From: Ailurus styani
Lineage: Eukaryota > Chordata > Mammalia > Carnivora > Ailuridae
Direction: 5' to 3'
Length of the DNA: 64,000 nt
Assembly: GCA_002007465.1 (NCBI GenBank)
Contig: LNAC01000030.1
Location: 7,487,322-7,551,321 of the forward strand
Shown: positions 48,250-58,847 of the stretch, in pieces
How the letters are laid out: each line of letters begins with the position of its first letter
Position numbering within the stretch: the first letter of the stretch is position 1
Made by a program: the position numbers and the translations under genes
Notes under the pieces: model-generated
The model's input: only the letters and a program-made list of their open reading frames with translations
Databases searched by the model: none
Told to the model about the DNA's origin: nothing

Positions 48250-48640
48250 CAGTGATGATCAGATTTAAGAGTGCATCAGAGTCTCCCGTAAGATTTGTAA
48301 AATCTAGACTGCTGGGACCTCACCCTGAGTCTCTGATTCAATACATCTGGGGTGATGTCTGAGAATTTGCTTTTTTTTTTTTTTTTAAGATTTTATTTAT
48401 TTATTTGGGGTGGGGGAACAGAGCACACGAGCAGGGGAGAGGAGAAGCAGACTCCTCACTGAGCAGGGAGCCCGACATGGGGCTTGATCCCAGGACCCAG
48501 AGATCATGATCCGAGCCGAAGGCAGATGGCCAACCGACTAAGCCACCCAGGCACCTCTGAGAATTTGCATTTCTAACAAGTTCCCAGATGATGCTGAAGC
48601 TACTGATTCAAGAGCCATTCTTTGAGAACCACAAGCTATA
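48250..48640 (+). mobile_element. hAT-Charlie (MER3/MER5-like) fossil split by a SINE
   Basis: 'agtgatgatcagatttaagagtgcatcagagtctccc...gggacctcaccctgagtctctgattcaatacatctgggg' continues after the SINE with 'tgcatttctaacaagttcccagatgatgctgaagc...ctttgagaaccac'. Confidence 0.72.
48371..48555 (-). mobile_element. CAN SINE, inverted, with 13-bp TSD
   Basis: TSD 'tctgagaatttgc' at 48358-48370 and 48556-48568. Confidence 0.93.
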
Positions 48641-49099
48641 CAGCATGCTTCTCCGTGGGGTTTAAGTTTGTGAGCTTGGAAGGCATCTGTCCTCTGTTGT
48701 ATCCTAGGAGTTACCTCCCACTGCCCGTGTACACAGCAGGGGTTGAACTTAGGCAGCCTCGCTCCAGAGGCCATTCTCTTAAGCACCACCCAATCACCAC
48801 CACCACACTGAAGCTTCCTCCTTGTAGTCAGAGATGGAAGGAGAATTGGAATGACATCCTCACCTCGTGATTCGATATTAATTACTATTATGTCTGTGTG
48901 CCATCTGAGATCCTGTATGCCACTGTAGTACCCACCCCACACTTTCAGATACAGCAGATCAGAAGGCTAATGTGTGGTGGACCAGAGGTTTGCTTAGGCT
49001 GTTCTGTGAACTAAGGATGCAAGACAAAAGAGGTTGCTATTTGGCATTTCTGGAGCTGAGAGGTATGTTCGGGGCATGATAGGAAAGCTTTGGGAAGAC

Positions 49100-49260
49100 A
49101 GCTGTAACGAGGAGGACATGGGCTCTGGGGCCACAGAGGTCTGGCTCTTAATAATCTAATCTTGGTGAGTTTCTTAATTTCTCTAAATTCAGTTTTTTCT
49201 TTGGTAAATAGGGATAATTACTCCTATCTGACTTGGTTACTAGTCATGGGGAATAAAAAT
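49100..49260 (+). mobile_element. MIR SINE
   Basis: 'ggctctggggccacagaggtctggctcttaa...ttggtgagtttcttaatttctctaaattcagttttttctttggtaaatagggataatta'. Confidence 0.65.
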
Positions 49261-49280
49261 AATATAAGAAGTTATTATGG

Positions 49281-49407
49281 GGCGCCTGGGTGGTTCAGTG
49301 GGTTAAAGCCGCTGCCTTCAGCTCAGGTCATGATCTCAGGGTCCTGGGATTGAGGCCCGCATACGGGCTCCATGCTCAGCAGGGACCCTGCCTCTCAGCC
49401 TACTTGT

Positions 49408-49441
<34 letters not shown>

Positions 49442-49468
49442 AAATAAATAAAATCTTAAAAAAAAAAA
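49281..49468 (+). mobile_element. CAN SINE, young subtype (outer of a nested pair)
   Basis: 'ggcgcctgggtggttcagtgggttaaagccgctgcc' head; target site 'aagttattatgg' at 49269-49280 and 49469-49480. Confidence 0.94.
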
Positions 49469-49484
49469 AAGTTATTATGGCACG

Positions 49485-49672
49485 GGGTGCCTGGGTGGCT
49501 CAGTCAGTTAAGCGTCTGCTTTCGGCTCAGATTGTGATCATGGGGTCCTGGGTTCGACCCCTGCATCAGACTCCCTACTCAGTGGGAAGCCTGATTTTGC
49601 CTCTACTTCTGCTGCGCCCTCTGCTTGTGTGCATGCTCTCTGTCAAACAAATAAATAAAACCTTTTTAAAAA
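49485..49672 (+). mobile_element. CAN SINE, arctoid-type (inner of a nested pair)
   Basis: 'gggtgcctgggtggctcagtcagttaagcgtctgc' head; target site 'aagttattatggcacg' at 49469-49484 and 49673-49688. Confidence 0.94.
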
Positions 49673-49774
49673 AAGTTATTATGGCACGAATGGTCATTGT
49701 TATACGTTTTCTCTGTGTTTAGAATCTCATGCTGGCAGCAATGCAGAGGATGCATCAAAACTGGGCAGAAGCAG

Positions 49775-49978
49775 GGGCTCCTGGGTGGCTCAGTCGGCGG
49801 TTAAGTGTCTGACTTCAGCTCAGGTCATGATCCTGGGTTCCTGAGATCCAGCCCCGTGTCAGGCTCCCTGCTGAGCAGAGAGTTTGCTTCTCCCTCTCCC
49901 TCTGCTGCTCCCGCTGCTTGCGCTCTTCTGCTCTCTTTCTGTCAAATAAATAAATAAAAATCTTAAAAAAAAAAAAGG
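49775..49978 (+). mobile_element. CAN SINE with 15-bp TSD
   Basis: TSD 'actgggcagaagcag' at 49760-49774 and 49979-49993. Confidence 0.94.
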
Positions 49979-49994
49979 ACTGGGCAGAAGCAGA

Positions 49995-51035
49995 GTATTT
50001 TGTCATACTGCTGATGGAAGGTGATAAAAGCTGAATTGCAGTTGGAGAGGAGATGGTAAGTAGGGACAGCTGAGTGGTATCCAGTGTCAGCAAATTTTAG
50101 TCACAATTACTGCTGTTTGGAAGTAGCTGTGAAAGTCCATAGCAAATTTTAATTTGTAATTTTGCTGAGATACCCTATGAGGTATTTTTTATTAAAGTCA
50201 TTTGCTGGTGAGGGTGATGGAGGTGAACGGAAAATGCTGCGGTCCCAGGAAAATGGTTTCTGAGACAGAAACCAATTGGGGATGAAGAATGGAGGTCAGA
50301 TTCAGCAGAGTTGGATTGTGATGTGGCTCCGCCTCTGTGTAGGCAGCACTGTGTACCCTGAAGCAAAGAGGGAAAGCCATTCGTTTTCAAGATTTTCATC
50401 CAGTGTAAAAATCACAAATCCGAGGAGATGGAACAGGTCAGGCAAAAGTTGGAAAGAGTTTCATAGCTTTACAAAGCACCGTAGCCCTGGATTTATATGA
50501 TCAGCAGTTATCTGACAGTCCTTTTCCCCAGTATGCTTTATTTCTTATTTTGGAGGCAGTTACGTGGAAGTATAAATTTGAAGAATTCTCAAAAGTCTTT
50601 TATCTCTCCAGAATATCAGGAGTTCTCTGTAGACTTAATAGCCTTTGGTCTATAATTTTTAAGGCTGTATTTTTCTCATTAATCAAAGTGGCAACAACAA
50701 ATTAAGTCATCGAGTCTGAAAAGCAATACAGGCCAGAGAACTTAGCTTGAGACACATTAATCTAGTACCCTGGTCCAGTCTTTCAAAGTATTTGCCACTG
50801 ATTAGAGACTATCTGGAGGACTAGTCAGTTTGAGGGTTTATATTTTAAGAGAGAAGTTGACATATTAGTGTAAGCTCCAATGAGGGCCTCCAGGTATAAA
50901 GTATAAAAGGTGTCTGGACTATCTGAAATCTTAAATATACCTCATTCATCTAAACTAGAAACACGTAATTGTACAGACTGGTGGGTTCAGCCTAGACTGA
51001 CTCCTACTGGGCTGTAATAGCTGTTAGAACTGGGA
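49995..51035. other. No gene or clear repeat recognised
   Basis: Unique-looking sequence; open frames are at most 74 codons. An old LINE remnant is possible but I cannot name one. Confidence 0.45.
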
Positions 51036-51039
51036 TAAA

Positions 51040-51420
51040 GGGAACTTAAATTCAGACCTGCCATGTACTGTTGAACTTGAGCTTGTGCACTCACCTCTTT
51101 GAGCTTCAGTTTCCTTGTCTGAAAAATGGAGAAAATACTATTGCACAAGATCTTTGAGAACTGGGGCACGTGGGTGGCTCAGTGGGTTAAGTGTCTGCCT
51201 GCAGCTCAGGGCATGATCTTGGGGTCCTGGGATCAAGCCCCACATCCGACTCTCTGCTCAGTGGGAAGCCTGCTTCTCCCTCTCACACTCCCCTTGCTTG
51301 TGTTCCCTATTTCTCTGTCTCTCTCTGTCAAATAAAATCTTCAAAAAAAAAAAACAAACATTGAGAACTAAATAAGATCATTCCTGTATAGTGTCTGCCA
51401 TGTAGTAAGTCCAAGCATCA
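51040..51420 (+). mobile_element. MIR SINE split by a CAN SINE
   Basis: 'acctgccatgtactgttgaacttgagcttgtgcactcacctctttgagcttcagtttccttgtctg' continues after the insert as 'aactaaataagatcattcctgtatagtgtctgccatgtagtaag'. Confidence 0.75.
51163..51360 (+). mobile_element. CAN SINE with 9-bp TSD
   Basis: TSD 'ttgagaact' at 51154-51162 and 51361-51369; 'ggggcacgtgggtggctcagtgggttaagtgtctgcc' head. Confidence 0.92.
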
Positions 51421-51562
51421 GCAGCCTTTTTTTTAAGGTAAACATTTTTTTTTTAATTTTTATTTTTTAATTTTTTTNGTCTGCCATGTAGTAAGTCCAA
51501 GCATCAGCAGCCTTTTTTTTAAGGTAAACATTTTTTTTTTTAATTTTAATTTTTTAATTTTT
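51393..51562. repeat. Direct duplication around a single N at 51478
   Basis: 'gtctgccatgtagtaagtccaagcatcagcagcc...' at 51393-51477 recurs from 51479 to about 51562 with only small differences in the T/A tracts. Fourth assembly-join signature. Confidence 0.85.
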
Positions 51563-51755
51563 TTAAAGGTTTTTTTTTTTATTTATTCATTTGACACAGA
51601 GAGAGAGATTACAAGTAGGCAGAGAGGCAGGCAGAGAGGAGGAAGCAGGCTCCCCGCTGAGCAGAGAGCCCGACGCGGGCCTCGATCCCAGGACCCTGAG
51701 ATCATGACCTGAGCCGAAGGCAGCGGCTTTAACCCACTGAGCCACCCAGGCGCCC
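51541..51755 (-). mobile_element. CAN SINE, young subtype, inverted (inner)
   Basis: Flanked by 'aaggtaaacattttttt' at about 51521 and 51757. It lies in the tail region of the next SINE. Confidence 0.9.
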
Positions 51756-51768
51756 AAAGGTAAACATT

Positions 51769-51945
51769 TTTTTTAAAGGTTTTGTTTATTTATTTGAGAG
51801 AGCAGGCACACAAGCAAGGGGGAGGGGCAGAGGGGAGAGGGAGAAGCAGACTTCCTGCTGAGCAGGGAGCCTCCATCCCAGGACCCCCAAATCATGACCT
51901 GAGCCAAAGGCAGACACTTAACAGACTGAGCCACCCAGGCGCCCC
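51769..51945 (-). mobile_element. CAN SINE, arctoid-type, inverted (outer)
   Basis: Head 'agactgagccacccaggcgcccc'; TSD 'gcatcagca' at 51946-51954 and, left of the inner SINE, near 51501. Confidence 0.9.
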
Positions 51946-52024
51946 GCATCAGCAACTTCTAAATAGCCTTTGTTTAGAATCGAATTCAGTCGAATAGAAC
52001 AGGATAGCATCTATCTAGTCACTC

Positions 52025-52390
52025 ATCTCACAAATGTTTATCAAAGGCTGCTATGTTTCAGGTTGTGTTTAAGCTCTGGGTATACATACTCTTATGGAGC
52101 TTATGTTTAGTAAACAAATGTGTAACATCAAACAAGGATGAAGTGGTATGAAAGGTGACTGGGTAGAGAATGATGGGAGGTGTTTGGAAGTTAGGGGAGT
52201 TACATTCCAGCAGAGGAAGGACATGAAGGAGACAGTCTTGTGAATATCCAAGGGCAGCGCTAATTCTTGACCGGGGAACTAGCAAAGACCTTGACATGAG
52301 AAAGGACTTGGCTGCTTTGAGAAACAGCAAGGAGGCCAATATGCCAAGCACAGGAGAGTAAGAGAATGGAAGGAAAAAAGACTGTGGTTA
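52025..52390 (-). mobile_element. L2 LINE, inverted
   Basis: 'tttatcaaaggctgctatgtttcaggttgtgtttaagctctgggtatacat', 'tcttatggagcttatgtttag' and 'gggagttacattccagcagaggaaggac'. Confidence 0.72.
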
Positions 52391-52398
52391 AAAAGACT

Positions 52399-52598
52399 TC
52401 GGAGGGTGCCAGGGTAGCTCGGTGGGTTAAGCATCTGCCTTCGGCTCAGGTCATGATCCAGGGATCCTGGGATTGAGCCCCATGTCAGTCTCCCTGCTCA
52501 GCAGGGAACCTACTTCTTCCTCTGCCTCTGCCTGCCGCTCCGCTGCTTGTATTCTCTTTCTGTCAAGTAAATAAATAAAATCTTAAAAAAAAAAATAG
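52399..52598 (+). mobile_element. CAN SINE with 8-bp TSD
   Basis: 'gggtgccagggtagctcggtgggttaagcatctgcc'; 'aaaagact' at 52391-52398 and 52599-52606. Confidence 0.9.
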
Positions 52599-52694
52599 AA
52601 AAGACTGGATTTGCTGTGTGGTGGGAGGGTGTCAGAGGGCGGGTCTGGAAAGGGGATAGAGAGGTCTGATGTAGGTACCCCTGCTGTGGCATTT

Positions 52695-52838
52695 CATCAA
52701 CTACCTTTTTTCTTTAACTTTTTATTATTTTTTTAAGTTTGTTTATTTTAGCAAGCTCTTCCCCCAACGTGGACCTTGAACTCACAACCCGAGACCAAGA
52801 CCTACATGCTCCTCTGACTGAGCCAGGCAGGCACCCCT
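52695..52838 (-). mobile_element. Old CAN-type SINE, inverted
   Basis: 'ccccaacgtggaccttgaactcacaacccgagaccaagacc...tctgactgagccaggcaggcacccc'. Confidence 0.8.
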
Positions 52839-53099
52839 TTACCTTTTTATTTTGGAATAATTTTAGACTTACAGAGTTGGGAAAAGTAGAAATCCTACAG
52901 GAACAAATGAGTACAAGTGAAATGAGGAAGACGGGTAGATTGTATCAATGTTAGTATCCTGATGTGATGTTACAGTATAATATTGCAAACCATTACCACG
53001 GGGCAAAATGTACAAGGGACCTGTGGATTATTTTCTTATAACTATGTGTGAGCCTGCAGTTATCTCCATAAAATTTTCAATTAAAAAATAGTAGAGAGC

Positions 53100-53375
53100 G
53101 GGGTGCCTGGGTGGTTCAGTTGGTTAAGCGTCCAACTCTTTTTTTTTTTTTTTAAGATTTTATTTATTTATTTGACAGAGAGATACACAATGAGAGAGGG
53201 AACAGAAGCGGGGGGTGGGGGGAGTGGGAGAGGGAGAAGCAGGCTTCCTGCCGAGTAGGGAGCCCAGTGCAGGGCTTGATCCCAGGCAGCCGCTTAACAA
53301 CTGAGCCACCCAGGTGCCCCAAGCATTCGAGTCTTGATTTCGGCTCAGGTCAGGATCTCAGGGTCTGGAGATTGA
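53100..53375 (+). mobile_element. CAN SINE interrupted by an opposite-strand CAN SINE
   Basis: Head 'ggggtgcctgggtggttcagttggttaagcgtccaactct' to about 53140; the body resumes at 53321 as 'tcgagtcttgatttcggctcaggtcaggatctcaggg'. Confidence 0.9.
53141..53319 (-). mobile_element. CAN SINE, inverted, inside the + strand SINE
   Basis: T15 tail at the left, head 'aacaactgagccacccaggtgcccc' at the right. The target 'aagcgtccaactct' and its copy 'aagcattcgagtct' differ at four positions, so the insertion is not recent. Confidence 0.9.
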
Positions 53376-53599
53376 GCTACCATCATCATGCATGTTTTTC
53401 CAAGATTAGCAGTGAGGAGTGCAGGCTGCAGGGGCAGAGGATGGATTGGAGACCCTTCAGTGATTGTGAGTGACTTCAGCTTGGTAGTGGTGAAGCCATG
53501 GTGAGCAGGGAAGGATTCTAGATATTTCATTCTGCATCTACTTGAAGATGACTGACAGGATTTGTTAGATGAACCAGATTGGATAAAGGGGCCCTGGAG

Positions 53600-53840
53600 G
53601 GAGGATGACATCAAGATTGGCACCTAGGTTCTTGGTTTAAACAGCTAGGTGACTGTCGTGCTGGTTCCCAGTGGGGAAAGACTGCAAAAGGAGCAGGTGT
53701 AAAGAGAGAAGTCAAGAGTTTGGTTTTAGACACATTATATTTGAGATGTCTAAATAAAGATGTCAGATAAGCAGTTAGATAAGTGGAGGAGATAAGTATA
53801 AAGTTGGGAGTTACCAGGATACAAAATGAATTCATTTATG
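53600..53840 (-). mobile_element. L2 LINE, inverted
   Basis: 'tagacacattatatttgagatgtctaaataaagatgtcagataagcagttagataag' is an inverted L2 segment. Confidence 0.7.
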
Positions 53841-53854
53841 CATTGTGTATAGCA

Positions 53855-54010
53855 AAGTGCTTCTCACGCCATTATCAGGCTTGCAAATTTCCTAGAGCTT
53901 ATGAAAACATGGATCCCTGGACTTCCCAAGGATTCTGATTTAGTAGATTTGGGGTGTTGTTGAGAATTTGCATTTCACAGGTGATGCTGCTGCTGCTGCT
54001 GGTCTTCCAG
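53855..54010 (+). mobile_element. hAT-Charlie (MER3/MER5-like) fossil with a (ctg)5-like end
   Basis: 'caaagtgcttctcacgccattatcaggcttgcaaatttcc...ggattctgatttagtagatttggggtg...gaatttgcatttcacaggtgatgctgctgctgctgctgg'. Confidence 0.6.
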
Positions 54011-54119
54011 ACATACTTTGAGTAGAACTTGATGCTGGCCTTTCCCCCTGTATTCAGTTTTTCCTTCTTGTCTCTCAAAGAAGCAAAATACTATACGTTG
54101 TAGGACAAATGACTGAAAG

Positions 54120-54255
54120 TCATATGCCTCAGTAATGATTATTTCTGAGCTGAGTCTCATTTACTTTATCTTGCCTAAAATCACAATATGAATGAAGGGC
54201 AGTGTCAGAATTTGAACCCAGATCTTTTGAATGCTTTTCATTATACCCCACTCCC
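54120..54255 (-). mobile_element. MIR SINE, inverted
   Basis: 'ttatcttgcctaaaatcacaatatgaatgaagggcagtgtcagaatttgaacccagatc'. Confidence 0.65.
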
Positions 54256-54689
54256 ATATGCAGGCTTTGTAATCTGAGACAGATCTTCCAGCTCTCCATC
54301 TGTTTCCTGCCAGGCGTAAAATAGATAACCTGTGTGAAAGTGCCATGCAAACTCCAGCACGGTACATCCTTGAGACGTGTTCTCATCATTATCGTTTCAG
54401 ATGTGTTCACTGTTTGTCAATGTGCCTACCATTTCTGACCTGAGAATAGTAAGGACTTGTTCAACTCTAATTGTGGGCTCAGCCTCCGTAGAGAGAACGC
54501 CTGGTGTATAATGAACTCCTCTGTGCTCCAGAATAGTTCCTTTGGCCTCTGTTTTAGAAATTGCCCCATGGTGATCAAAACCATAAAGGTTTTCAAAGAG
54601 GGCTTATCATGCCCGTCAGCTGAGCACACACGATGATGTGCGTGGTGGTACTTAGAAAGGGAGATAAGGGAGAAACAACATTTTCTTGA

Positions 54690-54870
54690 CAGCACCTCCT
54701 TTGTCCCAGGCTGTTTACATATTTGAGATAATCTTTACAGTTGCAGTATGAATTGTATAATATTCCCATTTTACAGATGACGAAAGACAGGCTCGGAGTC
54801 ACTACCAGGAAATGGGGGAGCTTGTATTCTAACCTCGTTCCTCTGACTCAGAACAGCTTTCCCATTATGC
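54690..54870 (-). mobile_element. MIR SINE, inverted
   Basis: 'ataatattcccattttacagatgacgaaagacaggctcggagtcactaccagg' and a 3' 'ctgactcagaacagctttcc'. Confidence 0.7.
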
Positions 54871-55012
54871 CCTGTTGCCTCAAGAAGAAAAAAGAGATAA
54901 AGATACTTGGACTCCCTTTTATATGATTCCTCCTAATAGCTTTAAGTATAAGACCAGAGGGAGGGTGAGCCCCACAAAAAGGCATGAAAACTTGAAAAAA
55001 AAAAAAAAACTG

Positions 55013-55214
55013 GGACGGGGTACCTAGGTGCCTCAGTTGTTAAGTGTCTGCCTCAGCTCAGGTCATGATCCCAGGGTCCTGGGATCAAGCCCCGCATTGA
55101 GCCCCACCTCAGGCTCCCTGCTCAGTGGGAAGCCTGCTTCTCCCTCTCCCACTCCCCCTGCTTCTGTTCCCTCTCTTGCTGTGTCTCTCTGTGTCAAATA
55201 ATTAAATCTTTAAA
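55013..55214 (+). mobile_element. CAN SINE, arctoid-type
   Basis: 'ggggtacctaggtgcctcagttgttaagtgtctgcc'; flanked by '(a)nctgg' on both sides (near 54999 and 55215). A short internal repeat of 'gagccccacctcaggctcc' lengthens it. Confidence 0.9.
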
Positions 55215-55339
55215 AAAAAAAAAAACTGGAGCAAAATGGACCATCTTGTGCATACCCTCCTTGTTGTGGGACAGAAAACGTGTTAGGGACTGCTGCCCCT
55301 TATCTTCTGTTTCCATTTGCTTCAGGCTTCCCCTTCCCC

Positions 55340-55920
55340 CAAATCAGCTAAGTTGATCTAGCAATTCCACTTCCAGACATAGACACAGAAGAATTGAAAG
55401 CAAGGGAACAGAGGTCTTTACACCCTGGTTCATGGCAGCACTGTCCACAATTGTTAACAGGTGGAAGCAACCCAAGTACCCATTGATGGATGAGTATGTA
55501 AACAAAGGCAGTACATCCATAGCGACGGAAGCCTTAAGAAGGAGTGAAAAATAAAATAAAATAAAGCAAAGTTCTGACATGTTACAAGTTGGAGGAACAT
55601 TGAAGGCATCGCGCCAAGTGAAATAAACCAGTGACAAGTATTGTATGATTCCACATGTATGAGGTCCTTAGAGTAGTCAGATTCACAGAGACAGAAAGTA
55701 GGACAGTGGTCTCCAGGAACTGAGGGGAGGAGAGAATGGGGAGTTATTGTTTAATGGGTGTTGAGTTTCAGTTTGGGATGGTGGAAAGTCCTGGAGATGG
55801 CGGGAGGTGCTGGTCCCTTGACAAAGAATGTACTTAATGGCACTGAGCTGGACCCTTAAAAATGGCTAAAATGGTTAATTTTATGTTGTCACTATTTTGC
55901 CACAATAAAAAAAGTAAAAA
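55340..55920 (+). mobile_element. L1M-type LINE 3' end
   Basis: 'tctagcaattccacttccagacatagacacagaag', 'ttcatggcagcactgtccacaattgttaacaggtggaagcaacccaagtacccattgatgg', 'tgattccacatgtatgaggtcc' and 'ttttatgttgtcactattttgccacaat'. ORF2 end/3' UTR only. Confidence 0.85.
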
Positions 55921-56099
55921 TAGTTTAAACACCATTCTCTTGAGGCAGCCCTTCTGTTTCCCCAACCCCACTAACTAGAGCAGGTTTACCTGCTATCTTC
56001 CAGCTCCAGGGAGTACCGTCTCTGGCCCTTACAATGATGACTATCTTATGACCATCTGGGTTACTTTTTTTGGTTAATATAAGATAAATCTATTTTTGC

Positions 56100-56620
56100 A
56101 ACTTTTCATTTCATTTTTTTCAAGAATGGTGTTTAAACTAAGCCCTGAAAGAGTTAGCTTGTTGGGGGTGCCTGGGTGGCTCAGTCGTTAGGCGTCTGCC
56201 TTTGGCTCAGTTCGTGATCCCAGGGTCCTGGATCAGGCTCCCTGCTCAGTGGGAAGCCTGTTTCTCCCTCTCCTAGTCCCCCTGCTTGTCTTCCCACTCT
56301 TGCTGTGTCTCTCTTTGTCAAATAAATAAATAAAACCTTAAAAAAAAAAAAGAGCTTGGTGGAAGAGAGCTGGGTATGTGTGAAGGACACAACCTTGCAG
56401 ACAGAAGGCACAGCAAGGGAAGGCCAGGAGTAGGAAAGGCTCTTGGTGCAGCTGGGGCCTCTTGGGGTCTGTGTAGTGGAGCACAGGAGGAGGTGAAGTG
56501 GGGAGAGCAGATTGGGTTTGCAGGGCCTTGCAAAGGATTTTAGATTCCTCCCAGGAGCAGATGGAGTCCACTGAAAAGTTTGAGCAAGAGGTTTTTATTT
56601 CTAATTTGCAAACCCATTGA
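56100..56620 (-). mobile_element. L2 LINE, inverted, split by a SINE
   Basis: 'gcagacagaaggcacagcaagggaagg', 'gggtttgcagggccttgcaaaggattttagattcctccc' and 'ggagtccactgaaaagtttgagcaagagg' follow inverted L2. Confidence 0.7.
56166..56352 (+). mobile_element. CAN SINE with 10-bp TSD
   Basis: 'agcttgttgg' at 56156-56165 and 'agcttggtgg' at 56353-56362 flank it. Confidence 0.92.
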
Positions 56621-56624
56621 CTCA

Positions 56625-57165
56625 GTTGAGATTAAGGAGGAAAGGAAGCAAATTAATGTCATCAAGTGATTACTCCATACCAACTAGCTGCTTTACCTAC
56701 CATTCAGCTGCCACTAAGCATAACACTTGGCACAGAGAAGGTATTCAGTAATGGTCCAAATGGTAGGCTAAAGGCTTGAATGAGGCTTGGGGAGGTAAAG
56801 CCGTTTGACCCATGACAGTGCTGAGTGGGCTCCTAGGCTCTCTGCATTACTGGGTCCTCTAGGAGCTGTGCACCTCCCTACAGGGTGAGAAAGCCAAGTG
56901 GCCCAGAAATTATACCAACCCAGAGCCCATACCTCTTCCGGACCCATACTCTCAGTGCCAAAACCCCACCTTTCCTTGCTCAAATAGCCTTAGCCCTCTT
57001 CTAGAGTCTCTTCTGTGTGTCCCTCCTCCCAAGAACACTAGTATGTGTACCCCTAGGCCCAAGGGGTGTCAGAGGGGCTGTTGTTTGGGGGAGTGTGACT
57101 TTGGATTTGTGGCTGAAATGGCTGCACAGGGGAGCCGGAGGCCCCTATGCAGGACAGAGCCTAGG
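56625..57165. other. No gene recognised
   Basis: A MIR-like piece near 56650-56860 and otherwise unique-looking sequence. Confidence 0.45.
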
Positions 57166-57169
57166 GCAG

Positions 57170-57640
57170 CGTACTAGTCTAGTGCTACTGTAAAAAATTA
57201 TCACAGACATATCCTCTTACATTTCTGGGGCTCAGAAGTCTGAAGTGGGGCTCAGCGGGCTATCATCCAGGTGCTGGAGAGCTCTGCTCCTTCCTGGAGG
57301 CTCTCCAGGAGAATCCATACACTTGACTTTTCCAGTGTCTAGAGGCCACTTGTGTGTCTTGGCTTGTGACCCTTTCCCTCAAAGTCAGTAATCTCACCGC
57401 TCCAGCCTCTGCCTGTGTGTCACGTCTTCCCTGACTCTGATTCTTCTGCCTCCGTCTCTCCCTTGTTAGGATCCTTGTGATTGCACTGGGCCCACCTGAT
57501 AATCCAGGATCATCATCTCCCTATCTCGAGGTCGGGTGTTTAGCAATTTTAATTCCCCTTTGCTGTGTGAAATAACATATTCATAGTCCTCAGGGATTTG
57601 GCTGTGGATAACTTGGGCAAAGAGGGCATTATTCTTCCTA
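57170..57640 (-). mobile_element. MLT1-type ERVL-MaLR LTR, inverted
   Basis: 'agtgctactgtaaaaaattatcacagacatatcctcttacatttctggggctcagaagtctg', 'ctcctggaggctctccaggagaatcc'-like motif, and 'ttgttaggatccttgtgattgcactgggcccacctgataatcc'. Diverged; no retroviral genes. Confidence 0.72.
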
Positions 57641-57999
57641 CCACGGGTCGGAAGAGAAGTAGCTAGGTCAGGAACTAATTTTCCTTGTGCCCCATAATCC
57701 CAACAACTCTGAGAAGTCCAAATTTAAACCTAGCCTTCCAGGTCATTATGAAGGTGTATTTATTAAAATGCGAGAATAGAATAGAAGCTGTATGTAATGG
57801 TTTGTTAGCTTATCATTTTTAGCTCTTTGGCCATACGGTGTATGGGCCTCCACTTGCACTCCTGCCAGCAGCCCTGCATATAGCAGGGGGAGACCTAACC
57901 CAAAGTCATGTGATAAGTGTACGCGTTAGAACACAGACTTCCACCACACAAAGAGAAGAGAAGGAAGGCAACAGGTTGCTACCACTGTTCTCAGTTTTG

Positions 58000-58178
58000 T
58001 TTTGTTTTTTAAGAATTTATTTGTTTGAGAGAGAGAGCATGAGCAAGGGGAGCGGCAGAGGGAGAGGGAGAAGCAGACTCCCCACTGAGCAGGGAACCCT
58101 CAATCCCAGGATCCTGGGATCATGACCTGAGCCAAAGGCAGATGCTTAACTGGCTGAGCCGCCCAGGTGCCCCCATTT
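58000..58178 (-). mobile_element. CAN SINE, inverted
   Basis: 'ttctcagttt' at 57988 and 'ttctcagttg' at 58179 are the likely TSD; head 'ggctgagccgcccaggtgccccc'. It lacks the stretch between 'gggaaccc' and 'tcaatccc'. Confidence 0.9.
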
Positions 58179-58404
58179 TTCTCAGTTGTAGTACTGTGTT
58201 TATCTCTCTGCCTCTGTGCCGGTCACAGGGCTGCCTGTTTTTGAATCTCCCATCCAGAATTTGCCTTCGTGAAGCTTCTTCTGAGGCTGCAGTTCTCCTC
58301 CAGCTCGTTTCCATTCTGCTCATCCTTTGCTCATACCATTTATTGCCCCCATGTGAATACCTCTTATACAGACCCAACAAATGGCACCTCCACTGGGGAT
58401 CGGG

Positions 58405-58640
58405 AGATGGTTTAGTCGCTATCCCTGCCCCCAAGAAGCTCACAGGCTAGTGGGGGCACCAGACAATGAGATGGACAATGATGACAGTGGCAAGTGTGAT
58501 GATCATCAGGGCAGATCCAGGGCTGGGGTTAGGTCAAGCCTTTTCAGAGAAAGTGGTTCTCAAGCTGAGTCTTAACTAGGCCAGGAGGCTGAGAGCTGGA
58601 ATTTGGGTTGAGAGAGTGGCATGTTCATAGGCCGCCGAAG
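58405..58640 (-). mobile_element. L2 LINE, inverted
   Basis: 'tcgctatccctgcccccaagaagctcacaggctagtgggggcaccagacaatgag' is an inverted L2 3' region. Confidence 0.65.
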
Positions 58641-58769
58641 GGCAAGTTTCGGGTCATGATCATAGAACAGAGTGTGAGGTAAGAGGACACAGAAATAATG
58701 CTCAAAATACTAAGAGCTGGATTGACCCTGAAAAACCATAGGCTTCAGGACCCTGATAAGCCATAGGCC

Positions 58770-58847
58770 TAAATGTTACTCTTCGGTTAGCATTTGTGCC
58801 AGCGGAGTCTCTGGTATATGGCAGGTGCTTAATAAATATTTGCTGAA
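58770..58847 (+). mobile_element. L2 3' end remnant
   Basis: 'gtctctggtatatggcaggtgcttaataaatatttgctgaa' is the L2/MIR end motif; it is the target of the next SINE. Confidence 0.55.
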
